From Pseudomonas viridiflava (GTDB lineage Bacteria > Pseudomonadota > Gammaproteobacteria > Pseudomonadales > Pseudomonadaceae): a DNA stretch of 64,000 nt. How positions within the stretch are numbered: the first letter of the stretch is position 1; every line of letters starts with the position of its first letter. A program made the translations under genes and the position numbers. The DNA is taken from positions 62,001 to 126,000 of the forward strand of contig NZ_RBTP01000069.1 of assembly GCF_003702045.1 (NCBI RefSeq), written 5' to 3'. Below, in pieces: positions 26,037-35,686 of the stretch. The notes under the pieces are model-generated. The model ran no database searches and was not told where the DNA came from. It saw only the letters and a program-made list of their open reading frames with translations.

Positions 26037-26822
26037 ATGACCAAGCGTTACAGCGCACTGCTTACTGCCTTGTTTGCCAGCCTGATGCTGAGCCAGGCGC
26101 CAGCTCAGGCCAATGGCCTGGAAGACGTCGTAGCGCGCGGCACTTTGAAGGTCGCCGTTCCACAAGACTTTCCGCCTTTTGGCTCTGTTGGCCCGGACAT
26201 GAAGCCACGCGGTCTGGACATCGACACCGCACAACTGCTGGCCGACAAGTTGAAGGTCAAACTTGAGCTGACGCCGGTCAACAGCACCAACCGCATCCCG
26301 TTCCTGACCACCGGCAAGGTCGATCTGGTAATTTCGAGCCTGGGCAAGAACCCGGATCGCGAAAAGGTCATCGACTTCTCCCGCGCCTATGCACCTTTCT
26401 ACCTGGCCGTGTTCGGTCCGCCTGATGCACCGGTCAAGGAAATTGCCGACCTGAACGGCAAGACCATCAGCGTGACCCGCGGCGCGATTGAAGACATCGA
26501 GCTGTCGGCTGTTGCGCCACAGGGTGCAACCATCAAACGCTTCGAAGACAACAACTCCACCATCGCCGCCTACCTGGCAGGCCAGACCGACCTGATCGCC
26601 AGCGGCAACGTCGTCATGGTCGCCATCAGCGAGCGCAACCCCAAGCGCATCCCGGCCCTGAAAGTTAAACTCAAGGACTCGCCCGTGTATGTCGGCGTGA
26701 ACAAAGGCCAGCCGGAGCTGCTGGGCAAGGTCAACGAAATCCTGAACGCCGCCAAGGCCGACGGAACGCTGGAAAAGGCGTCCACCACCTGGCTCAAGCA
26801 GCCACTGCCAGCCGATCTCTGA
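26037..26822 (+). CDS. Polar amino acid-type ABC transporter binding protein
   Basis: This is a 261-residue periplasmic binding protein of the SBP_bac_3 family. It has a signal peptide ending in AQA-N near residue 26, then GTLKVAVPQDFPPFG and PRGLDIDTAQLLADKL. The LVISSLGKNPDREKVIDFS motif follows, as in amino acid receptors. It begins a four-gene operon of binding protein, two permeases and an ATPase. The exact solute cannot be read from sequence. Control by the divergent GntR/FCD regulator is likely. Confidence 0.9.
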   Translation: MTKRYSALLTALFASLMLSQAPAQANGLEDVVARGTLKVAVPQDFPPFGSVGPDMKPRGLDIDTAQLLADKLKVKLELTPVNSTNRIPFLTTGKVDLVISSLGKNPDREKVIDFSRAYAPFYLAVFGPPDAPVKEIADLNGKTISVTRGAIEDIELSAVAPQGATIKRFEDNNSTIAAYLAGQTDLIASGNVVMVAISERNPKRIPALKVKLKDSPVYVGVNKGQPELLGKVNEILNAAKADGTLEKASTTWLKQPLPADL

Positions 26823-26852
26823 TCGCCGTTTTCTGATTCACAGGGTTTGCCA

Positions 26853-27518
26853 ATGGCTTATCACTTCGACTTTGCACCCGTTCTGCAGAACATAGATCTG
26901 CTGTTGCGCGGGGCATTATTCACACTGGAATTGACAGCCATCGGCACCTTGCTGGGCGTTAGCCTGGGGATAGTCGGTGCCGTCGTGAGGGCCTGGAAAA
27001 TCCAGCCCTTCGCGAGAATTTTTGCGGTGTACGTGGAGTTGATCCGCAACACGCCGTTTCTGGTCCAGTTGTTCTTTATATTCTTCGGCCTGCCCTCATT
27101 GGGCATGCAGATATCGGAATGGCAGGCCGCCGTGCTGGCGATGGTGATCAACCTGGGGGCCTATTCGACGGAGATTATCCGCGCAGGCATCCAGGCCATT
27201 CCAAAGGGGCAGATTGAAGCATCGGCAGCCCTGGCGATGAGCCGTTACGAAACCTTCCGCTATGTCGTGCTGGTGCCAGCTTTGCGCAAGGTCTGGCCCG
27301 CGCTGAGCAGCCAGATCATCATCGTGATGCTGGGTTCGGCGGTCTGTTCGCAGATCGCGACGGAAGAGCTGAGCTTTTTCGCCAACTTCATCCAGTCGCG
27401 CAACTTCCGCTCGTTTGAAACCTACATTGTTACCACGCTGATCTACCTGTGCATGGCCCTGCTCATCCGGCAATTGCTGGCCTGGATCGGGCGTCGCTAC
27501 ATCTCGAGGAGCAGCTGA
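26853..27518 (+). CDS. Amino acid-type ABC transporter permease 1
   Basis: The 221-residue HisM/GlnP-family permease has about five membrane spans. It carries the family motif VELIRNTPFLVQLFF near residue 60 and the EAA loop (EASAALAMSRYETFRYVVLVPALRKVWPAL). The ATG at 26853 is chosen over an in-frame TTG six bases earlier. The stop overlaps the start of the second permease (TGATG), so the two are coupled and probably form a heterodimeric channel. Confidence 0.9.
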   Translation: MAYHFDFAPVLQNIDLLLRGALFTLELTAIGTLLGVSLGIVGAVVRAWKIQPFARIFAVYVELIRNTPFLVQLFFIFFGLPSLGMQISEWQAAVLAMVINLGAYSTEIIRAGIQAIPKGQIEASAALAMSRYETFRYVVLVPALRKVWPALSSQIIIVMLGSAVCSQIATEELSFFANFIQSRNFRSFETYIVTTLIYLCMALLIRQLLAWIGRRYISRSS

Positions 27519-28165
27519 TGGACTTTACCCTTTGGGACATCGTGCGCAACCTGCTGACCGGCCTGCAATGGACGGTGGCCCTGTCGCTGGTGGCATTCAT
27601 CGGCGGCGGCCTGATCGGCCTGCTGGTGATGGGCATGCGCACCTCGGAGAAATCCTGGCCGCGTGTGGCAGCCAGCTTATATATAGAGCTGTTTCAAGGC
27701 ACACCGCTGTTGATGCAACTGTTTCTGGTGTTCTTCGGCGTGGCGCTGATGGGGATGGACATTTCCCCGTGGGCCGCCGCTGCACTGGCGCTCACGCTGT
27801 TCACCAGTGCCTATCTGGCCGAAATCTGGCGAGGGTGCGTCGAGTCGATTTCCAAAGGTCAGTGGGAAGCCTCTGCCAGCCTGGCCCTGACGCCTTTCGA
27901 GCAGATGCGCTACGTGATCCTGCCGCAGGCGCTTCGTATTGCCGTCGCCCCAACGGTCGGCTTTTCGGTGCAGGTGGTCAAAGGCACGGCGGTGACCTCG
28001 ATCATCGGCTTCACCGAACTGACCAAGACCGGCAGCATGCTGGCCAACGCCACCTTCGAACCTTTCATGGTCTACGGCTTCGTTGCCTTGGGCTATTTCA
28101 TCCTTTGCTATCCGTTGTCGCTCTGTGCGCGTCATCTGGAAAGGAGACTGCATGCCTCTGCTTAG
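27518..28165 (+). CDS. Amino acid-type ABC transporter permease 2
   Basis: This 215-residue permease of the same family as its neighbour has YIELFQGTPLLMQLFLVFFG near residue 52 and the EAA loop EASASLALTPFEQMRYVILPQALR. The start codon overlaps the stop of permease 1. The gene ends 14 bases into the ATPase gene, which starts at 28152, so translation is tightly coupled across the operon. Confidence 0.9.
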   Translation: MDFTLWDIVRNLLTGLQWTVALSLVAFIGGGLIGLLVMGMRTSEKSWPRVAASLYIELFQGTPLLMQLFLVFFGVALMGMDISPWAAAALALTLFTSAYLAEIWRGCVESISKGQWEASASLALTPFEQMRYVILPQALRIAVAPTVGFSVQVVKGTAVTSIIGFTELTKTGSMLANATFEPFMVYGFVALGYFILCYPLSLCARHLERRLHASA

Positions 28166-28886
28166 AATTTCCGCCCTGCACAAATACTACGGCGATCATC
28201 ACGTGCTCAAGGGCATCGATCTGACTGTCGAAGAAGGCCAGGTGGTGGCGATCATCGGTCGCAGCGGCTCGGGCAAGAGTACGCTGCTGCGCACGCTCAA
28301 CGGGCTGGAGTCGATCAACGACGGCGTGATCCAGGTCGATGGCGAGTACCTGGACGCGGCCCGCGCCGATCTGCGCACGCTTCGGCAGAAAGTCGGCATG
28401 GTGTTCCAGCAGTTCAACCTGTTCCCGCACTTGAGCGTGGGCGAAAACGTGATGCTCGCGCCGCAGATCGTGCAGAAGGTGCCAAAAGCCGAAGCGGCCA
28501 AACTGGCGAGGAAAATGCTGGAGCGCGTGGGGCTTGGCGAGAAGTTCGATGCCTTTCCGGATCGCCTTTCGGGCGGGCAACAGCAACGCGTGGCGATTGC
28601 CCGTGCGCTGGCAATGTCCCCCAAGGTGCTGCTGTGCGACGAGATCACGTCGGCGCTGGACCCGGAACTGGTCAGCGAAGTGCTCAGCGTCGTGCGTCAA
28701 CTGGCGGCGGACGGCATGACCCTGATCATGGTCACCCACGAAATGCGCTTCGCCCGGGAAGTGGGCGACAAACTGGTGTTCATGCACCAGGGCAAGGTAC
28801 ATGAAGTGGGCGACCCGAAAGAACTGTTCGCCAACCCGAAAACCCCGGAACTGGCCAACTTCATCGGGACTGTGGAACACGCGTGA
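28152..28886 (+). CDS. Amino acid-type ABC transporter ATP-binding protein
   Basis: The 244-residue ATPase of the GlnQ/HisP type powers the importer. It has Walker A GRSGSGKST near residue 36, the Q-loop VFQQFNLFPH, the signature LSGGQQQRVAIARALA and Walker B VLLCDEITSALDP. The H-loop MVTHEM follows. An AAAGGAG site six bases upstream fixes the start, within the end of permease 2. It is the last gene of the operon. Confidence 0.93.
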   Translation: MPLLRISALHKYYGDHHVLKGIDLTVEEGQVVAIIGRSGSGKSTLLRTLNGLESINDGVIQVDGEYLDAARADLRTLRQKVGMVFQQFNLFPHLSVGENVMLAPQIVQKVPKAEAAKLARKMLERVGLGEKFDAFPDRLSGGQQQRVAIARALAMSPKVLLCDEITSALDPELVSEVLSVVRQLAADGMTLIMVTHEMRFAREVGDKLVFMHQGKVHEVGDPKELFANPKTPELANFIGTVEHA

Positions 28887-29209
28887 TACACATCACCAGC
28901 GGACAAGAAACGCCTTATCGTCATACACCCGTTTTGCTGGTTATCACGTGGGAGCTTGCTCGCGAATACGCCGGTGCAGACTTGAAGGAGGACAGGGCGT
29001 TTGAACCATCGCTTTCGTGAGCACGCTCACTCTCACGGGATTATGCAGTTCGTGACGCTCTGCGCGAGGTTAAGGGACGAACGCGAAGTCGGTGAGTGCT
29101 CACAGAGCGAGATTAATACCGGGTATTTCCGCCGCCCGGGCAGCTTCGCGTTGGCGGCAGAGGTGGATCGTGGCACGATGGCGCGGTTATCGAACGGGAT
29201 TGCCAGACC
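28887..29209. other. 323-bp intergenic region without a gene
   Basis: No coding sequence was found. It holds a lone REP arm at 28948-28972, an inverted GTGAGCACGCTCAC segment near 29018-29031, and the promoter region of ppx. No terminator with a T-run was seen after the ATPase gene. Confidence 0.5.
28948..28972 (+). repeat. Single REP arm
   Basis: GTGGGAGCTTGCTCGCGAA is a shortened copy of the REP arm found at 5009. It lacks the inner GCGA block and the inverted partner, so it is probably a remnant. Confidence 0.7.
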
Positions 29210-30712
29210 ATGCCGCACTCTAAACCCAAGAATCTTTCACTGATCGCCGCTATCGACCTGGGCTCCAACAGCTTCCATATGGTTGTGGCAAAAGCCAATC
29301 AGGGCGAAATTCGCATTCTTGAGCGCCTGGGCGAGAAGGTGCAGTTGGCAGCCGGAATTACCGAAGAGCGCCAGCTCACTGAAGAATCCATGCAACGGGG
29401 CCTCGACTGCCTCAAGCGCTTCGCCCAACTGATCAACGGCCTGCCACTTGGCGCCGTGCGGATCGTGGGCACCAACGCCCTGCGTGAAGCCCGCAACCGC
29501 AACGACTTCATTCACCGCGCCGAAGAGATCCTCGGCCATCCGGTGGAAGTCATTTCGGGCCGCGAAGAAGCCCGCCTCATCTACCTGGGTGTGTCTCACA
29601 CCTTGGCAGACACCCCAGGCAAACGCCTGGTGGCCGATATCGGCGGCGGCAGTACCGAATTCATCATCGGTCAGCGTTTCGAGCCGCTGCTGCGCGAAAG
29701 CCTGCAGATGGGCTGCGTGAGTTTCACTCAGCGCTACTTCCGCGACGGCAAGGTGACACCTGCGCGCTACGCTCAGGCCTACACCGCCGCTCGCCTGGAA
29801 ATCATGAGCATCGAGCACGCGCTGCATCGCCTGAAATGGGATGAAGCCATCGGCTCGTCCGGCACCATTCGCGCCATCGGCCTGGCACTCAAGGCCAATG
29901 GCTACGGCGCAGGCGAGGTCAATGCCGAAGGGCTGGCCTGGCTCAAGCGCAAGCTGTTCAAACTGGGTGACATCGAGAAGATCGACTTCGACGGCATCAA
30001 GCCTGACCGCCGTGCAATCTTTCCCGCAGGCCTTGCGATTCTGGAAGCGATTTTCGATGCCCTAGAACTCAAGCGCATGGATCACTGCGAAGGTGCCCTG
30101 CGTGAAGGCGTGCTGTATGACCTGATGGGGCGACATCATCACGAAGACGTGCGCGAGCGTACGCTGACGTCGTTGATGGAGCGTTACCACGTCGACATGG
30201 AGCAGGCAGCTCGCGTTGAAGCCAAGGCCTTGCACGCGCTGGAACAGGTCGCCGACAGCTGGGACCTGCAACACGAAAGCTACGCCGAGCTGCTGAGCTG
30301 GGCCGCCAAGGTGCATGAAGTGGGTCTGGACATCGCTCACTATCACTACCACAAGCACGGCGCCTACCTGATCGAGCACTCCGACCTGGCCGGTTTCTCA
30401 CGCGAAGACCAGCAAATGCTCGCGCTGCTGGTGCGCGGTCATCGCCGTAACATTCCCAAGGACAAGTTCGCCGAGTTTGGCGATGAAGGCATCAAGCTGA
30501 TTCGCCTGTGTGTGTTGCTGCGCTTTGCGATTCTGTTCCACCACATCCGTGGCACCCAAGAGATGCCACGTGTGGTGCTGCGTGCAGACGGTCCGAACCT
30601 GGATGCGGAATTCCCGTCCGGCTGGCTGGAAAACAACCAGCTGACTCAGGCCGACTTCGCGCTCGAAGCGGAGTGGCTGACCCGAGTCGGCATCGTCTTC
30701 AGCGTACGCTGA
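29210..30712 (+). CDS. ppx: Exopolyphosphatase
   Basis: Ppx releases phosphate from polyphosphate chain ends and can hydrolyse pppGpp. The 500-residue protein has the ASKHA-fold motifs: AAIDLGSNSFHMVVA near residue 12, VRIVGTNALREARN, GREEARLIYLGV, and DIGGGSTEFIIG near residue 145. The C-terminal HD-like helical region contains HEVGLDIAHYHYHKHGAYLIEHSDLAGF. It converges on ppk1, and the two 3' ends overlap by 14 bp, an arrangement that could allow antisense interference. Confidence 0.96.
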   Translation: MPHSKPKNLSLIAAIDLGSNSFHMVVAKANQGEIRILERLGEKVQLAAGITEERQLTEESMQRGLDCLKRFAQLINGLPLGAVRIVGTNALREARNRNDFIHRAEEILGHPVEVISGREEARLIYLGVSHTLADTPGKRLVADIGGGSTEFIIGQRFEPLLRESLQMGCVSFTQRYFRDGKVTPARYAQAYTAARLEIMSIEHALHRLKWDEAIGSSGTIRAIGLALKANGYGAGEVNAEGLAWLKRKLFKLGDIEKIDFDGIKPDRRAIFPAGLAILEAIFDALELKRMDHCEGALREGVLYDLMGRHHHEDVRERTLTSLMERYHVDMEQAARVEAKALHALEQVADSWDLQHESYAELLSWAAKVHEVGLDIAHYHYHKHGAYLIEHSDLAGFSREDQQMLALLVRGHRRNIPKDKFAEFGDEGIKLIRLCVLLRFAILFHHIRGTQEMPRVVLRADGPNLDAEFPSGWLENNQLTQADFALEAEWLTRVGIVFSVR

Positions 30713-32909
30713 GGACCGGGTTGCTCAGGCGCTCCAGCAGGGTCGCCTGGGCGCTTCGAGCGTTCTGGTTGCCGGTCGGCGTACTGCGCACGTAACGCCC
30801 GTCAGACTGCAACAGCCAGCTGTGGGTGTTGTCGGTCAGATAGCTTTCCAGCTCCTTCTTCACGCGCAGGATCAGCTTTTTGCCTTCCACCGGGAAGCAG
30901 GTCTCGACGCGCTTGTCGAGGTTGCGCTCCATCCAGTCGGCACTCGACAGGAACATCTGCTCGTCCCCGCCATTGAGGAAGTAGAAGACGCGCGTGTGCT
31001 CCAGGAAGCGACCGATGATCGACCGCACATGGATATTGTGCGAAACCCCGGCGATGCCCGGACGCAGGCAGCACATGCCGCGCACCACCAGATCGATACG
31101 CACCCCTGACTGACTGGCCTTGTACAGCGCGCGGATGATCTTGGGATCGGTCAGCGAGTTGAACTTGGCGATGATGTGCGCAGGCTTGCCATCGACCGCG
31201 AACTGCGTCTCGCGGGCGATCATGTCGAGCATGCCTTTCTTGAGCGTGAACGGCGCATGCAGCAGCTTCTTCATGCGCAGCGTCTTGCCCATGCCGATCA
31301 ACTGGCTGAACAGTTTGCCGACGTCTTCGCACAGCGCGTCGTCGGAGGTCAGCAGGCTGTAGTCGGTGTACAGACGAGCGTTGCCAGCGTGGTAGTTGCC
31401 TGTGCCCAAATGCGCGTAACGCACGATCTCGCCCGCCTCACGGCGCAGGATCAGCATCATCTTGGCGTGGGTCTTGAAGCCGACCACACCGTAGATCACC
31501 ACCGCACCTGCCGCTTGAAGACGGCTGGCCAGTTGCAGGTTGGACTCTTCGTCGAAGCGCGCCCGCAACTCGATCACTGCCGTGACCTCTTTGCCGTTAC
31601 GTGCCGCATCGACCAGCGCATCGACGATTTCCGAGTTTGCGCCACTGCGGTATAGCGTCTGACGGACGGCCAGCACGTGCGGGTCTTTAGCGGCCTGACG
31701 CAACAGATCGACGACCGGCGTGAAGGACTCGAAAGGATGCAGCAACAGAATGTCCTGCTTGCTGATCACACTGAAAATGTTTTCGCTGTTCTGCAGCAGC
31801 TTCGGAATAGCAGGCGTGAACGGCAGGTATTGCAGCTCTGGATGGCTGTCCAGACCGGTAATACTGAACAGGCGCGTCAGGTTGACTGGCCCGTTAACCT
31901 GATACAGCTCGGACTCGGTCAGGTTGAACTGCTTGAGCAGGTAGTCGGACAGGTGCTTGGGGCAGGTGTCCGCCACTTCCAGACGCACCGCATCGCCATA
32001 ACGACGCGAGAACAGCTCGCCACGCAGCGCGCGTGCAAGGTCTTCCACGTCTTCAGAGTCCAGCGCCAGGTCGGCGTTACGTGTCAGGCGGAACTGGTAG
32101 CAGCCTTTGACCTTCATGCCTTGGAACAGGTCATCGGCGTGAGCGTGAATCATTGACGACAGGAACACGAAATTGTCGCCAGGGCCGCAGACGTCTTCCG
32201 GCACCTTGATGACGCGTGGCAGCAGACGCGGTGCCGGAATGATCGCAAGGCCCGAGTCGCGACCGAAGGCATCGATGCCTTCCAGTTCGACGATGAAGTT
32301 CAGGCTCTTGTTGACCAGCAACGGGAAGGGGTGCGTCGGGTCCAGGCCGATCGGGGTGATGATCGGCGCAATTTCGTCACGGAAATAACGGCGGACCCAG
32401 GCCTTGAGCTTGGCGGTCCAGTGACGACGGCGGATGAAGCGGACCTGGTGCTTTTCCAGTTCCGGCAAAAGAATATCGTTGAGGATCGCGTACTGGCGGT
32501 CAACGTGACCGTGAACCAGTTCGCTGATCCGGGCCAGCGCCTGATGCGGCTGCAAGCCGTCGGCTCCAGCCTGCTCACGGGCGAAGGTGATCTGTTTCTT
32601 GAGGCCCGCGACACGAATCTCGAAGAACTCATCGAGGTTGCTGGAGAAGATCAGCAGGAACTTCAGCCGCTCAAGCAACGGATAGGACTCATCGAGCGCC
32701 TGCTCCAGAACCCGTATGTTGAACTGCAATTGGGACAGTTCGCGATGAATGTACAGGCTGCTGTCGTCCAGATTCGGAGCGACGACGGCAGGCACCGCAG
32801 CAGCAGGTGCCTCGATGGCCGGGACCACCTCGATGTCAGGGTCAACCATAGGTGCAGTCTCCTGAATATCGACTTCAACAGCGGCTTCGATGAGTCCTTC
32901 GGTATTCAT
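30699..32909 (-). CDS. ppk: Polyphosphate kinase 1
   Basis: Ppk1 polymerises the gamma-phosphate of ATP into polyphosphate. The 736-residue protein has the family core from about residue 50 (YIHRELSQLQFNIRVLEQA). The HAK segment with His481, the counterpart of the autophosphorylated His435 of E. coli, is intact, as are the RYAHLGTGNYH and DLVVRGMCCLRPG blocks. Residues 1-48 form an acidic, then Ala/Pro/Val-rich extension that the E. coli enzyme lacks. A hemB gene follows upstream 16 bp away on the same strand, so the two may share a transcript. Confidence 0.95.
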   Translation of the reverse strand: MNTEGLIEAAVEVDIQETAPMVDPDIEVVPAIEAPAAAVPAVVAPNLDDSSLYIHRELSQLQFNIRVLEQALDESYPLLERLKFLLIFSSNLDEFFEIRVAGLKKQITFAREQAGADGLQPHQALARISELVHGHVDRQYAILNDILLPELEKHQVRFIRRRHWTAKLKAWVRRYFRDEIAPIITPIGLDPTHPFPLLVNKSLNFIVELEGIDAFGRDSGLAIIPAPRLLPRVIKVPEDVCGPGDNFVFLSSMIHAHADDLFQGMKVKGCYQFRLTRNADLALDSEDVEDLARALRGELFSRRYGDAVRLEVADTCPKHLSDYLLKQFNLTESELYQVNGPVNLTRLFSITGLDSHPELQYLPFTPAIPKLLQNSENIFSVISKQDILLLHPFESFTPVVDLLRQAAKDPHVLAVRQTLYRSGANSEIVDALVDAARNGKEVTAVIELRARFDEESNLQLASRLQAAGAVVIYGVVGFKTHAKMMLILRREAGEIVRYAHLGTGNYHAGNARLYTDYSLLTSDDALCEDVGKLFSQLIGMGKTLRMKKLLHAPFTLKKGMLDMIARETQFAVDGKPAHIIAKFNSLTDPKIIRALYKASQSGVRIDLVVRGMCCLRPGIAGVSHNIHVRSIIGRFLEHTRVFYFLNGGDEQMFLSSADWMERNLDKRVETCFPVEGKKLILRVKKELESYLTDNTHSWLLQSDGRYVRSTPTGNQNARSAQATLLERLSNPVLSVR

Positions 32910-32925
32910 GAATGTTCCTGTGAGG

Positions 32926-33936
32926 CTATTGCCCTTTCAGCAGTTGAGCAGCGCGAACGGCAAAATACGTGAGAATGCCGTCAGCTCCTGCGCGTTTGAA
33001 GGCGGTGAGGGATTCCAGAATCACCCCTTCACTCAGCCAGCCGTTCTGGATTGCAGCCATGTGCATGGCGTATTCGCCACTGACCTGATACACAAAGGTC
33101 GGCACCTTGAACTCATCCTTGACCCGATGAAGGATGTCCAGGTACGGCATACCTGGCTTGACCATCACCATGTCCGCGCCTTCAGACAGATCGGCAGCCA
33201 CTTCATGCAGCGCTTCATTGCTGTTGGCCGGGTCCATTTGATAGGACGCCTTGTTAGCCTTGCCCAGGTTCAACGAAGAACCTACCGCATCGCGGAACGG
33301 ACCGTAATAGGCACTGGCGTATTTGGCAGAGTAAGCCATGATCCGCACATTGACGTGCCCGGCCAGCTCCAGCGCTTCACGGATGGCCTGAATACGCCCG
33401 TCCATCATGTCGGACGGCGCAACCACCTGAGCACCGGCATCGGCATGGGACAACGCCTGTTTGACCAACGCATCGACCGTTATGTCGTTCTGCACGTAGC
33501 CTTCTTCATCAAGAATGCCGTCCTGGCCATGCGTGGTGAACGGGTCGAGCGCTACGTCAGTGATGACGCCCAGCTCGGGGAAGCGGTCACGCAACGCACG
33601 TGTGGCGCGCTGGGCAATGCCTTCCGGATTCCAGGCTTCAGCACCATCCAGGGATTTCTTTTCAGGGGGGGTGACCGGAAACAGCGCCAGCGCAGGAATG
33701 CCCAGCGCGACCCAGCTTTCGGCTTCCTTGAGCAGCAGATCCACGCTCAAGCGTTCGACGCCCGGCATCGAGGCCACGGTTTCACGACGGTTTTCACCAT
33801 CGAGTACGAATACGGGAAGAATCAGATCGTCGACGGTGACAACGTTTTCGCGGACCAGCCGACGGGAAAAGTCGTCGCGGCGATTACGGCGCAAACGAGT
33901 GAGAGGAAACAGGCGGTTAGCGGGGGTAAAGCTCAC
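32926..33936 (-). CDS. hemB: Porphobilinogen synthase (delta-aminolevulinic acid dehydratase)
   Basis: HemB condenses two 5-aminolevulinate molecules into porphobilinogen. The 336-residue protein carries the Schiff-base lysines Lys205 (SAKYASAYYGPFRDA) and Lys260 (MVKPGMPYLD). Asp131 and Asp139 in DPFTTHGQDG replace the zinc-binding cysteines of other PBG synthases. This is the magnesium-dependent, zinc-free type known from P. aeruginosa. It is upstream of ppk on the same strand, separated by only 16 bp. Confidence 0.96.
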   Translation of the reverse strand: MSFTPANRLFPLTRLRRNRRDDFSRRLVRENVVTVDDLILPVFVLDGENRRETVASMPGVERLSVDLLLKEAESWVALGIPALALFPVTPPEKKSLDGAEAWNPEGIAQRATRALRDRFPELGVITDVALDPFTTHGQDGILDEEGYVQNDITVDALVKQALSHADAGAQVVAPSDMMDGRIQAIREALELAGHVNVRIMAYSAKYASAYYGPFRDAVGSSLNLGKANKASYQMDPANSNEALHEVAADLSEGADMVMVKPGMPYLDILHRVKDEFKVPTFVYQVSGEYAMHMAAIQNGWLSEGVILESLTAFKRAGADGILTYFAVRAAQLLKGQ

Positions 33937-34166
33937 GGCGAGACTCCTGAGCCCGCATACGCGGGCAAGCGCGACAGTTATAAGCCGCCATTATGACCAA
34001 TGTGTGACAGTCGTGGTTCGACCTGCGACTGCAGGTCGCAGCGGCGTAACTGGAGACAAAGGACCATTGTGGTTGCAAGAATCTTTAACGTCGAGACACA
34101 TATGGACACTTTCATGATTGCGTTGGGCGCGTTAGGCTGCGCGTTCATTTCGCCAGCATCCAGACA

Positions 34167-34826
34167 ATGCTCCAGAATTTCTTGAATGAGTTTGGCTACT
34201 TCGCCCTCTTCCTCGGCACCTTCTTTGAAGGCGAGACCATTCTGGTTCTTGCTGGATTTCTTGCGTTCCGCGGGTACATGGACCTCAACATTGTCATCCT
34301 GGTGGCGTTCTGCGGAAGCTACGCGGGCGACCAGTTGTGGTACTTCATGGGGCGCAAGCACGGCCGCAAACTGCTTGCGCGAAAACCTCGCTGGCAACTC
34401 ATGGGCGACAAAGCGTTACGGCTTGTGCGCAAGCACCCGGACATCTGGGTGCTGAGCTTCCGCTTCGTCTACGGCCTGCGAACCGTGATGCCGGTGGCCA
34501 TCGGTCTGTCCGGTTACCCGCCAGGACGCTACCTGCTGCTAAACGGCATCGGCGCCGCAGTGTGGGCCGCAGCGCTGGGCTCGGCGGCGTATCATTTCGG
34601 CGCGGTGCTGGAAGGTCTGTTGGGCAACGTCAAGAAATATGAGCTCTGGGTACTCGGCGCCCTGATCCTTCTTGGCCTGGGTCTGTGGCTGCGTCGCCGT
34701 ATCAAGAATGCCCGCATCGCTCGCGAAGCCCGTGCAGAGAGACAATGCTGCGCGTCGGCAGCCGCGTCCGACCTGGACATGCCGGTCGAAGTCCCTGTCG
34801 ACCTCAAGAAAAAATCCGACGACTGA
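34167..34826 (+). CDS. DedA-family inner-membrane protein
   Basis: This 219-residue DedA/SNARE-associated family protein has several membrane spans. The family motifs are present: FFEGETILVLAGFLA near residue 20, GDQLWYFMGRKHGR near residue 55, and RFVYGLRTVMPVAIG near residue 98. DedA proteins are thought to act in membrane lipid homeostasis, possibly as undecaprenyl-phosphate or lipid flippases. The last 40 residues are a polar, basic and acidic cytosolic tail. It stands alone on the plus strand. Confidence 0.9.
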   Translation: MLQNFLNEFGYFALFLGTFFEGETILVLAGFLAFRGYMDLNIVILVAFCGSYAGDQLWYFMGRKHGRKLLARKPRWQLMGDKALRLVRKHPDIWVLSFRFVYGLRTVMPVAIGLSGYPPGRYLLLNGIGAAVWAAALGSAAYHFGAVLEGLLGNVKKYELWVLGALILLGLGLWLRRRIKNARIAREARAERQCCASAAASDLDMPVEVPVDLKKKSDD

Positions 34827-34979
34827 ATACTCCCGTTTTCTCCGGGCGCAGGCCAAACCGCCTCGCCCGGATGCTGCGCCCTTTCCCGCCTGATCCCTCC
34901 CCCGGCAAGACCCGACACTGAACAGATGACGCTCAATGTGTTCCATTGGTAGATGCGTCATGACCAAGGAGTCGAAATC

Positions 34980-35648
34980 ATGCAAAAGAAAGTGGCTGTG
35001 ATCCTGTCCGGCTGTGGCGTCTATGACGGTGCCGAAATTCATGAAAGCGTGTTGACCCTGCTGCGTCTCGATCAGCGCGGCGCACAGGTACAGTGTTTCG
35101 CGCCAAACATTGCGCAGCACCACGTCATCAATCACCTGACGGGCGAAGAAATGCCCGAAACCCGCAACGTGCTGGTCGAATCGGCACGTATCGCGCGCGG
35201 TGAAGTGAAAGACCTGCTTGAGGCCGACGTCAACGACTTCGATGCGTTGATCGTGCCGGGCGGCTTTGGCTCGGCCAAGAACCTGTCGGACTTTGCATAC
35301 CAGGGCCAGGCCTGTCAGGTCAACGCAGCACTGCTTGCATTGGCAGAGGCGTTTGCGCTGGCAGGCAAACCCGTCGGGTTGATGTGCATCACCCCGGCTC
35401 TCGCAGCAAAGATCTACGGCCCGGGCGTGATCTGCACCATCGGTAACGACCCCGAGACAGCCGCCGCGATCACTAAAATGGGCGGTGAGCATCAGGACTG
35501 CGACGTATCAGAAATCGTGGAAGACGAGGCTCGAAAACTGGTCAGCACCCCGGCCTACATGGTCGCCAAAAGCATCAGCGAAGCGGCCGCAGGCATCAAC
35601 AAACTGGTTGATCGCGTGCTGGAGCTGACTCAGGAGCAGGAGGCGTGA
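34980..35648 (+). CDS. elbB: ElbB-like glyoxalase (DJ-1/PfpI superfamily)
   Basis: The 222-residue protein matches ElbB, with MQKKVAVILSGCGVYDGAEIHES at the N-terminus, ALIVPGGFGSAKNLSDFA near residue 88 and the nucleophile region VGLMCITPA near residue 135. ElbB was named as an isoprenoid biosynthesis protein and shows glyoxalase activity in E. coli. The ATG at 34980 has AAGGAG eight bases upstream and is preferred over 34953. A REPIN follows the gene. Confidence 0.92.
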   Translation: MQKKVAVILSGCGVYDGAEIHESVLTLLRLDQRGAQVQCFAPNIAQHHVINHLTGEEMPETRNVLVESARIARGEVKDLLEADVNDFDALIVPGGFGSAKNLSDFAYQGQACQVNAALLALAEAFALAGKPVGLMCITPALAAKIYGPGVICTIGNDPETAAAITKMGGEHQDCDVSEIVEDEARKLVSTPAYMVAKSISEAAAGINKLVDRVLELTQEQEA

Positions 35649-35686
35649 GAATCATAAGCCTCATCTGACCGCTCCGGACCCAAAAC

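Noticed and set aside
30439..30636. Possible additional gene antisense to ppx
   Set aside because: Short frame without a ribosome site and inside conserved ppx coding sequence.
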